A stretch of 64,000 nucleotides of DNA from Actinacidiphila yeochonensis CN732 (GTDB taxonomy: Bacteria > Actinomycetota > Actinomycetes > Streptomycetales > Streptomycetaceae): NCBI RefSeq assembly GCF_000745345.1, contig NZ_JQNR01000005.1:4650001-4714000 (forward strand), in the 5' to 3' direction. A program made the translations under genes and the position numbers. The notes under the pieces were generated by a model, which was not told the DNA's origin, ran no database searches, and saw nothing but the letters and a program-made list of their open reading frames with translations. Positions 19,795 to 27,699 of the stretch are shown here, in pieces (the first letter of the stretch is position 1; every line of letters begins with the position of its first letter).

Positions 19795-20412
19795 ATGGAC
19801 GCTCGCGACGACGCCCCCGGCCCGGCAGGCGGCGGCGGTGTACCCGGCAACGGTTCGGCGGGGTGCGAAGGCCCGGTGGCGGAGGGCAGGTACGCGCGGG
19901 TGGAGCGGGAGCGGCGGTTCCTGATGGGGCGGGCTCCGGAACCCGCGGCGGCCGTCACCGTCCGCTCCATCACCGACCGGTACCTGGACGGCACCCGTCT
20001 GCGGCTCCGGTATGTCCAACACCTTGATGGACGGCGGGAGTTCAAACTCACGCAGAAGATCCCGGCCGGACGGCCCGGCCCGGTCCAGGGCCTGATCACC
20101 AACACCTACCTGTCGGCCGACGAGTACCGGGTGCTGGCCGCGCTGCCGGGCGCGCTCCTGGCCAAGCGGCGCTGGAGCGTACCGCCCCTCGGCGTCGACG
20201 TGTTCGAGGGCGCTCTGCGCGGACTGGTGCTGGCCGAGGTCGAGTTCGCCGACGACGTCGAGGCCGCGGCGTTCACGCCCCCGCCCGGGAGCGTGGCCGA
20301 GGTGACGGACGACCAGCGCTTCACCGGCGGCCGGCTCGTCCGCACCGCACGCCCCGAACTGCTGCGATGGATGGCCGGGTTCGGCCTCGACGCCGACACC
20401 GCCGCGCGCTGA
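19795..20412 (+). CDS. CYTH-domain protein (triphosphate tunnel fold)
   Basis: This 205-aa protein has the CYTH signature VERERRFLM (ExExRR) near residue 38, followed by RSITDRYLDGTRLRLRY, EFKLTQKI and LAEVEFADD. The fold binds triphosphates in a basic tunnel; members are thiamine triphosphatases, tripolyphosphatases or class IV adenylate cyclases. The substrate here cannot be read from sequence. The first 30 residues are Gly/Ala-rich. The start is ATG 19795 or GTG 19792. Confidence 0.8.
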   Translation: MDARDDAPGPAGGGGVPGNGSAGCEGPVAEGRYARVERERRFLMGRAPEPAAAVTVRSITDRYLDGTRLRLRYVQHLDGRREFKLTQKIPAGRPGPVQGLITNTYLSADEYRVLAALPGALLAKRRWSVPPLGVDVFEGALRGLVLAEVEFADDVEAAAFTPPPGSVAEVTDDQRFTGGRLVRTARPELLRWMAGFGLDADTAAR

Positions 20413-20581
20413 GCCCGTCACCGCGAAGCCTCCGCCGGCACCCGCGAAAGCAGGGAATCGACGGTTCGTCATCAATCGGCCACCGGTGTCCGGGGTGGAG
20501 CCGAGGTGTGGCCGACGAGCGCCACGGGCCGGGCCGTCAGGCCCGGTCCGTCGCCCGGTGTCGGCTGTCTTAGAGCCCCGT

Positions 20582-21067
20582 TCAGTCCGCGACTGGCTCC
20601 ACGCGGGGCTGTGCGAAGCGCTGGTAGTCCTTCGTGTCGAGCGCCAGCGAACGGTCCAGCCGGGCCGCGTTGAAGAAGATCTCCTCGTTCTCCAACAGGT
20701 CCGGATCGACGACGAGTTCCAGCTTCTCGTCGAACGAGAACGGCAGCACCGTGCCGCTCACGCTGCCGGCCAGCCGCTCGGCGGCCTCGCGGGCGGCGAA
20801 GGAGACGTACGTCCCCTCCAGCAGCGCCTTCACGGCGTTGAGATCCACCCGCCGGTCGCCGGGCACCACGGCGAGCACGTAACGGGTCACCTTCTTGCCC
20901 ACCTTGACCATCACCACGATGCACTTCGCGGCCTGTGCGAGGGAGTTGCCGCGCAGCTCGCTCACCCGCTCGGTGCCGCCCTCCGGTTCGTGGTCGATGA
21001 CGCGGTACAGGGCGCCCTGCTCGTCCAGTAGCGCGACCAGCCGGTCGTACGTCTCGTGCTCGCTCAT
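20582..21067 (-). CDS. YbaK/EbsC-family aminoacyl-tRNA deacylase-like protein
   Basis: This 161-aa single-domain protein has the YbaK fold: KCIVVMVKVGKKVTRYVLAVVPGDRRVDLNAVKAL (with the conserved K near CIV), GSVSGTVLPFSF and VDPDLLENEEIFFNAARLDRSLALDTKDY. Relatives hydrolyse mischarged tRNAs such as Cys- or Ala-tRNAPro in trans. The ATG follows GAGGACGGGC. It starts 43 bp after the PARG-like gene on the same strand, so the two are probably co-transcribed. Confidence 0.82.
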   Translation of the reverse strand: MSEHETYDRLVALLDEQGALYRVIDHEPEGGTERVSELRGNSLAQAAKCIVVMVKVGKKVTRYVLAVVPGDRRVDLNAVKALLEGTYVSFAAREAAERLAGSVSGTVLPFSFDEKLELVVDPDLLENEEIFFNAARLDRSLALDTKDYQRFAQPRVEPVAD

Positions 21068-21110
21068 GCCCGTCCTCGGGATCGTGTCGGGTCCTCCGTG
21101 CGGGGGGGGC

Positions 21111-21956
21111 TCATCGCGCGAACGTGTCGGCGAACGCGGCCCGGGCGGGGGAGTCCCCGCGCCGGTCCAGCACCGCGAACACCGCCTCGTCCACGGCCTG
21201 GTGGAAGCGCCCACCGGGCCGCAGCAGCGCGGCGAAGGCCGCCGCTACCCTGGCGGGGTCGTTGCGGAACACCCCGCAGCCCCACGCGCCCAGCACCAGC
21301 CTGCGGTAGCCGCATCCCACGGCCACCTCCAGCACCCGCTCGGCGCGTGCGTCGAGCGCCGGCCCCAGCAGCTCCGCCCGCTCCGGCATCGTACGCCGCA
21401 CCACCCCGGCGTTCGGCGCGGGCGAGGTGAGGAAGCCCGCGCTGAACGGCTCCGCGAGCAGCCGGCCGCGGTCGTCGCGGAACACCGGTACGGCGGGGGA
21501 GTGGATCACCCGGTCGCTGTAGAAGGGGTCCCGTACCTCGCGGTGGTGGCCGTAGAACTCCGGCACCCGCAGCAGGCAGGGGTACAGCGCCGAGCTCCGG
21601 CACAGCGCCTCCTCCTGCGCCTGCGCGCCGTTCACGTAGCCGCCACCGGGGTTGCGGGCCGAGGCGAAGTTCAGCACCGCGAGCGCACCCGACCGGGTCC
21701 CGCCGCCGTGGACGAGGCGCCGCGCCGCGGCCGTACTGCTCTCACCGGTCACCGTGCACACCGTCCCCGGCCCCGCCCTCGGTCCTGCCGCCGGACCGTC
21801 CAGCGGCACCGGCTCGGGCCCGAACAGCCGCGTGCCCGCTGCCGCTTCGGCCAGCGCCCCGCCCACCTCGTGCCATCGCCCGTCCGGGCCGGTGTACCCG
21901 CCCTCGGTGAAGATCCGCTCGTTCTCCCGGGCGATGCTCCGCAGTCGCGCGCTCAT
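21111..21956 (-). CDS. TIGR02452-family protein, PARG-like macrodomain
   Basis: The protein is 281 aa. The key motif NPGGGYVNGAQAQEEALCRSS contains the GGG and QEE elements of bacterial-type poly(ADP-ribose) glycohydrolases. LGAWGCGVFRNDP near residue 220 is the second macrodomain loop. It probably removes ADP-ribose from targets or clears ADP-ribose-type ligands. ATG 21956 is the natural start (MSARLRSIAREN). No ADP-ribosyltransferase gene is next to it. Confidence 0.85.
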   Translation of the reverse strand: MSARLRSIARENERIFTEGGYTGPDGRWHEVGGALAEAAAGTRLFGPEPVPLDGPAAGPRAGPGTVCTVTGESSTAAARRLVHGGGTRSGALAVLNFASARNPGGGYVNGAQAQEEALCRSSALYPCLLRVPEFYGHHREVRDPFYSDRVIHSPAVPVFRDDRGRLLAEPFSAGFLTSPAPNAGVVRRTMPERAELLGPALDARAERVLEVAVGCGYRRLVLGAWGCGVFRNDPARVAAAFAALLRPGGRFHQAVDEAVFAVLDRRGDSPARAAFADTFAR

Positions 21957-22191
21957 GGCGGCCCACCGTACGGTCCGGCCCCCACCTGCGGCGACCTCTT
22001 TTCCCGGGGCCGGGCGGCGGCACGGGCGGCCCCCGCTCCTCCGCCCCGGGCCTGACGGCCGGCCGCCCATCCCGGTCGAGAGGAGCCCGCGCCGGAACCG
22101 TGAGATAGTCGGGGAACCCGCGCGGTCCGCGGGCACGGGCCGCGGCGGTGCCCGTCACGCACGCGGAAGCGCCCACCTGTGGGAGGAAACC

Positions 22192-22557
22192 GTGCAGGTG
22201 TCCCGCCCGGCCGTGCGGCTGACCGTCATCGTCAACGAGAGCGACCGCTACCACCGCGGGCCGCTCTCGGACGAGATCGTGCGCCGCGCCCGCGAGGCGG
22301 GTCTGCCCGGGGCCGCTGTCTTCCGCGGGGTCGAGGGGTTCGGCTCGTCCTCGCTCATCCACACCGACCGGCTGCTGTCGATGAGCGAGGACCTGCCGGT
22401 GGCCGTCGTCATCGTGGACGACGAGGAACCGATCCGGCGCTTCGTCCGGCAACTGGACGAGATCGGTGTCGGCGGCCTCGTCGTCCTCGACGCGTGCGAG
22501 ATCACCCACCACGTCCCCGACCGGCCCGAGGGCGGCTCGTCGGAGGCGGGGCTCTGA
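22192..22557 (+). CDS. DUF190 protein, first of a tandem pair
   Basis: This 121-aa PII-like DUF190 protein has RLTVIVNESDRYHRGPLSDEIVRRAREAGLPGAAVFRGVEGFG and PVAVVIVDDEEPIRRFV. DUF190 genes often accompany fluoride channel genes (crcB), where they are thought to be sensory or regulatory; no crcB is present here. The GTG follows GGGAGGAAACC. It is divergent from the PARG-like gene. Confidence 0.85.
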   Translation: MQVSRPAVRLTVIVNESDRYHRGPLSDEIVRRAREAGLPGAAVFRGVEGFGSSSLIHTDRLLSMSEDLPVAVVIVDDEEPIRRFVRQLDEIGVGGLVVLDACEITHHVPDRPEGGSSEAGL

Positions 22558-22614
22558 GCCCGGCGGGCCCGGAACGTCCGAGGACCACCACCCCTTCTCC
22601 CCCTGGGGGACGAG

Positions 22615-22950
22615 ATGCCGATCAGCACCACCGCGGCCCGACTGACCGTCCACCTGTCGGGATCGGCCATGTGGCACCACCGGCCCGCGTACGTCGAGAT
22701 CGTGCACCGGGCGCTGCACGCGGGCCTCGCCGGGGCCAGCGCCTTCCGTGCCGTCGAGGGGTACGGACGGCACCTGCGGGTCCACCAGGAGCACGTGAGC
22801 CGCCTCTCCCACCACGACTCGACCGTTGTGGTCGTCGTGGAGGAGGAGCAGCGCCTGCGCGACTTCCTCGCCGGCCTCTCCGACATCCTCGAAGTGACCG
22901 GTGTCGCCGTCGTGGACCCCGTCGAACTCCACCACCCCCGGTCGGCGTGA
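22615..22950 (+). CDS. DUF190 protein, second of a tandem pair
   Basis: This 111-aa paralogue of its neighbour shares the same block order (RLTVHLSGSAMWHHRPAYVEIVHRALHAGLAGASAFRAVEGYG, then VVVVVEEEQRLRDFL). It starts 57 bp downstream with GGGGGACGAG before the ATG. Divergence between the two copies is substantial, suggesting an old duplication and possibly a heteromer. Confidence 0.85.
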   Translation: MPISTTAARLTVHLSGSAMWHHRPAYVEIVHRALHAGLAGASAFRAVEGYGRHLRVHQEHVSRLSHHDSTVVVVVEEEQRLRDFLAGLSDILEVTGVAVVDPVELHHPRSA

Positions 22951-23035
22951 GCCCGCGGCCGGCTCCCGCGCCACGAACGCGCGCCCCTGGCCCCCGCCGC
23001 GACCCCGGGCCGGCCGCCTTGCACCGTGCGTAAGT

Positions 23036-23047
23036 CGCGATATAGCG
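23036..23047. promoter_or_regulatory. Candidate promoter core before the DUF1707 gene
   Basis: CGCGATATAGCG is a short, near-symmetric AT-centred element 34 bp before the GTG start. A TTGCAC about 16 bp upstream could be the -35 box. The AT-rich centre is striking in this DNA, but no regulator is assigned. Confidence 0.35.
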
Positions 23048-23080
23048 TGTTGGCGCCCACCCGCCGTCTGGAGGTCCTCC

Positions 23081-23692
23081 GTGTCCGAGCCGTCCCCGGC
23101 ACCGCCGTCCCCCGCACCGTCCGGTGAAGCGCACCTGCGGGCGTCGGACGACGAGCGCGAGTACACCGCCGCCCTCCTCGGCGACGCCCTCGCGGCCGGC
23201 CGGATCACCGTGGACGAGCACGCCGACCGCCTGGATTCGGTCTACGCCGCCCGCACCCGCGGCGAACTCGCGCCGCTCACCGCGGACCTGCCCGAACCGC
23301 GTCCGGGCGCCGACCTCGCCGTCCCCGGCGACGACGCGCCGGTCATCGCCCTCTTCAGCAAGGTGCGGCGCTCCGGGCAGTGGCCCGTACCCGCGCACAC
23401 CGTGGTGCGGGCCCGGTTCGGCGCCGTCTTCATAGACCTGCGGCAGGCCGTCTTCACCCGCCGCGCCGTGGTGATCGACGCCGGCTCCTTCTGCGGCAAG
23501 GTCGAGATCCTCGTCCCCGACAACGCCGAGGTCTACGACACCGGTTCGGCCGTCTTCGGCAAGCGCTCCGGGGGCGGCCGGCGCGACGAGAAGGCCGGCG
23601 AGGGCCCGGTGATCCGGGTCACCGGGCGCTCCGTCTTCGGCCACGTCCGCGTCATGCGCGGCTTCAGGTGGCCCTGGCGGGAGAACCGCTGA
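23081..23692 (+). CDS. DUF1707 protein with LiaF-like C-terminal domain
   Basis: The protein is 203 aa. DUF1707 covers about residues 18-70 (HLRASDDEREYTAALLGDALAAGRITVDEHADRLDSVYAARTRGEL). A beta-repeat domain follows (VVRARFGAVFIDLRQAVF, GSFCGKVEILVPDNAEV), similar to the C-terminal part of LiaF-type envelope-stress proteins. There is no membrane segment, so it is probably cytoplasmic or membrane-associated. GTG 23081 follows GGAGGTCCTCC. A strong terminator begins inside its last codons. Confidence 0.85.
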   Translation: MSEPSPAPPSPAPSGEAHLRASDDEREYTAALLGDALAAGRITVDEHADRLDSVYAARTRGELAPLTADLPEPRPGADLAVPGDDAPVIALFSKVRRSGQWPVPAHTVVRARFGAVFIDLRQAVFTRRAVVIDAGSFCGKVEILVPDNAEVYDTGSAVFGKRSGGGRRDEKAGEGPVIRVTGRSVFGHVRVMRGFRWPWRENR

Positions 23693-23716
23693 CGCGTCGG
23701 GGGTTCTCCCGCCAGG
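23673..23716. terminator. 15-bp-stem terminator overlapping the DUF1707 stop
   Basis: CCTGGCGGGAGAACC at 23673-23687 pairs perfectly with 23702-23716 across a 14-nt loop that contains the stop codon. It is strong enough to act without a T-tract and could serve the convergent epimerase gene too. Confidence 0.75.
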
Positions 23717-23769
23717 ATCGCTGACGGCTCGCCGGCGGGCCCGGGCCCGGGTCAGGGTCCGGGCCCGGG

Positions 23770-24804
23770 TCAGGCGGCGCGCCGCTCCAGCCAGCGGTCC
23801 TCGGCCGCGTAGTCGAAGAAGTCCAGCGCCGCCGCGCCCCGGGGGAACACCGTCCGCCAGTCCGCCCCGCGCACCGCGTCCGCCAGCCACGCCACGGTCT
23901 CCGGCAGCGACTCCTCGTAGGTGGTCACCGCCTGGTAGCCCAGCGCCCGGGCCGCCTCCGACATGTCCATCACCAGCGGGTACGGGAGCGCCCACGGCGA
24001 GTCGCCCACCGCGCCGACCGGCGGAGGCCCGTCCACCAGCACCGTCTCGGAGCCGTGGCCCATGACCGCGTCGATCGCCGCGCCGATCTCCGCCACCGTC
24101 GGCACCCGCGGGTCGCCCGCGTTGAGCACCCGCGAGCCGGGGGTGCGGGCCGCCAGCCGGACCAGTTCGGCGAGGTTCGCGGTGTGCGCCGGGTGGAAGC
24201 GGCTGCCGCCGCCGTGGGCGAGGACGCGGACCGGGCGCTTGTCCAGGGCCCGCTGGACGAAGAACAGCTCGCGCGGGATCGGGCTGTGCGGGCCGTGGAC
24301 CGCGCCGGCCCGCAGCGGCGTCGTCGGCAGCCGGTCGCCCGCCGCCAGCAGCTCCCGCTCAAGCTCCACCTTGCGGGTGCCGTACGTGTCCGGGCCCGGC
24401 GCCACGGTGGGCTGGGCCTCGGGCACGGGCACCGGGTAGCGGGGGAAGCCGTCCGGCTCCTCCTGGGTGTCGAAGCCCCGGCCGGCGTCGTCCACGTAGA
24501 CCGCGGCGCTGGAGACCACCACGGCCGAGCCGATCCGGTCGGCCAGCGACAGCAGCTGCCGAGCGTCGGCGCCGTCGTAGGCCACGCAGTCCAGCAGGAC
24601 GTCGCAGCCCTCGCCGAGCGCGGCGGCCAGTGCCCCGGTGTCGGCGCGGTCGACCCGCACCGTCCGCACCCCCGGCGGCCACCCCTCGTCGGCGCCGCCG
24701 CCCCGCGAGGCGGCCGTCACCTCCCAGCCGTCCTCCGCGAGAGTCCGTACGGCCCGTCGGCCGATCTGTCCCGAAGCGCCGATCACGAACGCGGTTCCTG
24801 TCAT
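23770..24804 (-). CDS. NAD-dependent epimerase/dehydratase family protein
   Basis: This 344-aa extended short-chain dehydrogenase has the nucleotide motif VIGASGQIGRRAVR at the N-terminus and DCVAYDGADARQLL, SAAVYVDD and YGTRKVELERELL further on. The YxxxK catalytic pair is seen in YGTRK. The substrate is unknown; family members act on nucleotide sugars or similar. It is convergent with the DUF1707 gene; the stretch before its stop contains GGGCCCGGGTCAGG repeats. Confidence 0.82.
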   Translation of the reverse strand: MTGTAFVIGASGQIGRRAVRTLAEDGWEVTAASRGGGADEGWPPGVRTVRVDRADTGALAAALGEGCDVLLDCVAYDGADARQLLSLADRIGSAVVVSSAAVYVDDAGRGFDTQEEPDGFPRYPVPVPEAQPTVAPGPDTYGTRKVELERELLAAGDRLPTTPLRAGAVHGPHSPIPRELFFVQRALDKRPVRVLAHGGGSRFHPAHTANLAELVRLAARTPGSRVLNAGDPRVPTVAEIGAAIDAVMGHGSETVLVDGPPPVGAVGDSPWALPYPLVMDMSEAARALGYQAVTTYEESLPETVAWLADAVRGADWRTVFPRGAAALDFFDYAAEDRWLERRAA

Positions 24805-24913
24805 GGTCGGACGCTACGCCCCGAGCCGTCCCGGACGGCAGGGCCGTTCGCCCGGCGCGAATCCGCGCCGGGCGAAAACCGGGCGCGGCGGGACGCGGGG
24901 CCGGGAGAGCCTC

Positions 24914-25387
24914 CTACGCGTCGGGGTCGCGCGCGATCCAGCCCGGTGAATCGAGCCGGATCGCACCGTCCCCGACGAGCGGTCGGAGCGTCTCCTCAAG
25001 CGCTGAGAGTGATGCCGCCCCCACCTGCTCCTCCCACTGCGCACGCAGCTCCTCGAAGATCGCTTCGCCCTGTCGTAGCAGCGCCAGTCCGTGCTCGGTG
25101 ACGCGAAGTCGCGTCCGTCGACGGTCGGCCGAGTCGGGTCGGCGCGCCACGTAGCCGCGTTCCTCCAGCGCGGCGATCGTCTTGGCGGCCGCTTGCCTGG
25201 TCACCGACATTCTGCGGGCGAGCTCGGTGGCGCTGTCGGCGCCGGACAGGATCGCGTGGAGGGCGAAGTCGTGCACCGGCCGTACGTCCTCGAACCCGCG
25301 CTCGGCGAGTTCCGCGGTGGCTCGATCCGCCAGGGTGCGGAATCCGGCGAGCAGGAGGAGGGCGAGGTCGGCGCCTGATCTGGACAT
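24914..25387 (-). CDS. MarR-family transcriptional regulator
   Basis: This 157-aa winged-HTH protein has SATELARRMSVTRQAAAKTIAALEERGYVARRPDSADRRRTRLRVTEHG. It is divergent from an alpha/beta hydrolase gene, and two identical-architecture palindromes lie in the gap. The simplest reading is a repressor of itself and the hydrolase, relieved by a hydrolase substrate or related compound. Confidence 0.9.
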   Translation of the reverse strand: MSRSGADLALLLLAGFRTLADRATAELAERGFEDVRPVHDFALHAILSGADSATELARRMSVTRQAAAKTIAALEERGYVARRPDSADRRRTRLRVTEHGLALLRQGEAIFEELRAQWEEQVGAASLSALEETLRPLVGDGAIRLDSPGWIARDPDA

Positions 25388-25408
25388 GCGGCCAGCATAT
25401 GGCCACTT

Positions 25409-25456
25409 TTGACATGGGCAACCTGGTTGCCTACTTTGGTTGGCAACCAGGTTGCC
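25409..25456 (+). promoter_or_regulatory. Promoter of the hydrolase gene with twin MarR-type operators
   Basis: TTGACA (25409-25414), a 17-bp spacer and TACTTT (25432-25437) form a near-consensus promoter. The spacer holds a perfect 15-bp palindrome, GGCAACCTGGTTGCC (25417-25431). A second copy differing only at its centre base, GGCAACCAGGTTGCC (25442-25456), covers the transcription start region. Centres are 25 bp apart. A dimeric MarR protein on either site would block RNA polymerase. Confidence 0.8.
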
Positions 25457-25472
25457 TAATGGGGAGCTTCCC

Positions 25473-26366
25473 GTGACCACGACCACGCCATCCGGCGCGA
25501 CCCTTCCCGGCGTCGCGCATCACCTCGCCGACGTCAACGGAACACAACTGCACTACGTCTCCGCCGGTACCGACGGCTCTCCGATCCTGCTGGTGCACGG
25601 CTGGCCGGAGACCTGGTGGGCGTTCCGCAAGCTGATTCCGCCGCTCGCGCGGGCCCACCGGGTCTTCGCCGTCGACCTCCGCGGGTTCGGCGACTCCAGC
25701 AACGCCGACACCGAGTACGGGGAGGCGGTCGCGGCCGAGGACCTGCACCATCTCGTCGAGCACATCGGCGCGGGCCCCGTCCACATCCTCTGCCAGGACA
25801 TCAGCGGCGGCACGGGCTTCCGCTTCGCGGCAACGCACCCCGAGGACGTCATCAGCTTCACCGGAGTCGAGACGGCCCTGGCCGGTTTCGGACTCGAGGC
25901 TCTCGCCGACGTGAACAACCACGGCTCCTGGCACGTCGGATTCCTCAGCACCCCGGGGGTGGCCGGAATGCTCCTGCCGGGCCACGAGCGCGAACTCCTG
26001 GCCGACTGGGCCTTCCCGCTGATGAACGGGACGGAGGGCTCCATCGGCGAAAGCGACGTCGAGGAGTTCGTTCGGAGCTACGCGCGCCCGAACGCCTGGC
26101 GAGGTACGGAGGGCCTCTACCGAGGCGTTCTCGCCGATGGCGGCGCGACCAGGGCTCTGGCCGAGTCGCACCCGATCACCGTCCCGGTGCTCACCGTCGA
26201 GGGTGCCGGCGGGAGAGGGATCACCGAGACGACCTTCCGCCAGGTGAGCGCCGGCGAGGTCACGTCGGTGCGTCTTGAGGGGGTCGGACACCTGATCGCA
26301 CAGGAGGCTCCCGAAGCGCTCGCGGCCGCGATCCTGGAGTTCACCGCGAGGGTCGACAACACGTAG
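25473..26366 (+). CDS. Alpha/beta hydrolase, epoxide-hydrolase-like
   Basis: The protein is 297 aa. ILLVHGWPETWWAFRKLIPPLA carries the oxyanion motif HGWPE; VFAVDLRGFGDSS follows. The nucleophile elbow reads ILCQDISGG, an Asp where esterases have Ser, as in epoxide hydrolases and haloalkane dehalogenases. A late His is in EGVGHLIAQEAPE. The GTG at 25473 follows GGGGAGCTTCCC; upstream in-frame codons run through the operator and are unlikely. MarR control suggests induction by a xenobiotic-like ligand. Confidence 0.82.
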   Translation: MTTTTPSGATLPGVAHHLADVNGTQLHYVSAGTDGSPILLVHGWPETWWAFRKLIPPLARAHRVFAVDLRGFGDSSNADTEYGEAVAAEDLHHLVEHIGAGPVHILCQDISGGTGFRFAATHPEDVISFTGVETALAGFGLEALADVNNHGSWHVGFLSTPGVAGMLLPGHERELLADWAFPLMNGTEGSIGESDVEEFVRSYARPNAWRGTEGLYRGVLADGGATRALAESHPITVPVLTVEGAGGRGITETTFRQVSAGEVTSVRLEGVGHLIAQEAPEALAAAILEFTARVDNT

Positions 26367-26511
26367 GCCCGAGCGGCGTCGGCTCTGGTCGCCGCCCCGG
26401 CGAGGCGAGAGGGACGCCGGCCGGACGCCCCGGCCGTGGCGCCGCGGCGAGCCCCGACGCCGTCCCGGCCCCTCCCCGCCGCCGCGCCGCCCCGCCCGCC
26501 GGGCGGCAGAA

Positions 26512-26544
26512 CGCCGGCGCCCGGGCTGAGCCCGGACGCCGGCG
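26512..26544. terminator. Hairpin between the hydrolase and ctaG genes
   Basis: CGCCGGCG-CCCGGGC and the complementary GCCCGG-(A)-CGCCGGCG form a near-perfect stem of about 14 bp with a tiny loop between two convergent genes. It is followed by two copies of a GCGGCGGATC(C/G)GAGACGGC repeat. Confidence 0.6.
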
Positions 26545-26596
26545 CGGCGGCGGATCGGAGACGGCGGCGGATCCGAGACGGCGAAGGGGGGAGGAG

Positions 26597-27571
26597 TCAG
26601 CCCTGGCCGCTGCGCGCCCGCAGCGACGCCAGGTAGGCGTTGTACGCGGCCAGCTCCGCGTCACCGTCCCGGTCCGCGGCCCGGTCCTTGCGGCGCTCGT
26701 GGCGCTTCTCGGTGACGTACCACTGGAAGAGCAGCGCGATCAGCACCACCACCGAGGGGACCTCGCTGAACGCCCACGCGATGCCGCCGGCGGAGGTCTG
26801 GTCGCTGAGCGGGTCCACCCCGAGCGAGGCCGGCGGGTGCTCGAACGTCGAGACCATCGGGGAGCTGGCCATCATCAGCGCGATGCCGAAGAACGCGTGG
26901 AAGGGCATGCCCGCGAAAAGCTCCAGCATCCGCATCACGTAGCCGGGCCGGTGCGGGCCCGGGTCCACGCCCATGATCGGCCAGAAGAAGACCAGGCCGA
27001 CCAGGAGGAAGTGCACCATCATCGCGATGTGCCCGGCCTCGCTCCGCATCAGCGTGTCGAAGATCGAGGTGAAGTACAGCCCGTACAGGCTCGCGATGAA
27101 CAGCGGAATGGTGAACGCCGGATGCGTGATGACCCGCATGTAGCGGCTGTGCAGCAGCTTCACCAGCAGCTCGCGCGGGCCGAGCCGCCCCCGCCCGGCG
27201 GCCGGCAGCGCCCGCAGCGCCAGTGTCACCGGCGCGCCCAGCAGCAGCAGGATCGGCGAGAGCATGCTGAGGATCATGTGCTGCACCATGTGCACGCTGA
27301 ACATGGCCATGCCGTACGTGTTGAGCTTGGTGCACATCGTCAGGCCGATGGTCACCACCCCGGCGGCGAAGGCCACGGTCCGCCCCACCGGCCAGGCGTC
27401 GCCGCGCAGCCGCAGCCGCACCACCGCCGTGCCGTACAGGACGAGCAGAACCACGCACAGCGCCAGGAAGAACGGGTCGCCGCCGAAGGCCAAACCACGG
27501 CCGAGGGTGAAGGGCGGCAGCTCCGCCGGCATGCCCGGCATGCCTGGCATCGCCAGCCCCACGTGTTCCAT
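26597..27571 (-). CDS. ctaG: Cytochrome c oxidase assembly protein, CtaG/caa3-type
   Basis: This 324-aa polytopic membrane protein has about seven hydrophobic segments. Family motifs are HMVQHMILSMLSPILLLLGAPVTLALR, PAFTIPLFIASLYGLYFTSIFD, MVHFLLVGLVFFWPIMGVDP and MPFHAFFGIALM. CtaG proteins assist assembly of caa3-type oxidase, probably in copper insertion. The N-terminus is Met/Pro/Gly-rich (MPGMPGMP), possibly metal-binding. Confidence 0.88.
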   Translation of the reverse strand: MEHVGLAMPGMPGMPAELPPFTLGRGLAFGGDPFFLALCVVLLVLYGTAVVRLRLRGDAWPVGRTVAFAAGVVTIGLTMCTKLNTYGMAMFSVHMVQHMILSMLSPILLLLGAPVTLALRALPAAGRGRLGPRELLVKLLHSRYMRVITHPAFTIPLFIASLYGLYFTSIFDTLMRSEAGHIAMMVHFLLVGLVFFWPIMGVDPGPHRPGYVMRMLELFAGMPFHAFFGIALMMASSPMVSTFEHPPASLGVDPLSDQTSAGGIAWAFSEVPSVVVLIALLFQWYVTEKRHERRKDRAADRDGDAELAAYNAYLASLRARSGQG

Positions 27572-27699
27572 CTGCTGTCCCTTCGACCGCCCGCCGGGCC
27601 CGATCTGCCCGGGTCCACCCTAGAACCGCCCCCCGCCGCCTCAGCGGCCGGGGGCGGGCACACCGCCGCGCGGCGCGCCGGGTCAGCGGTGCGGGGAGG

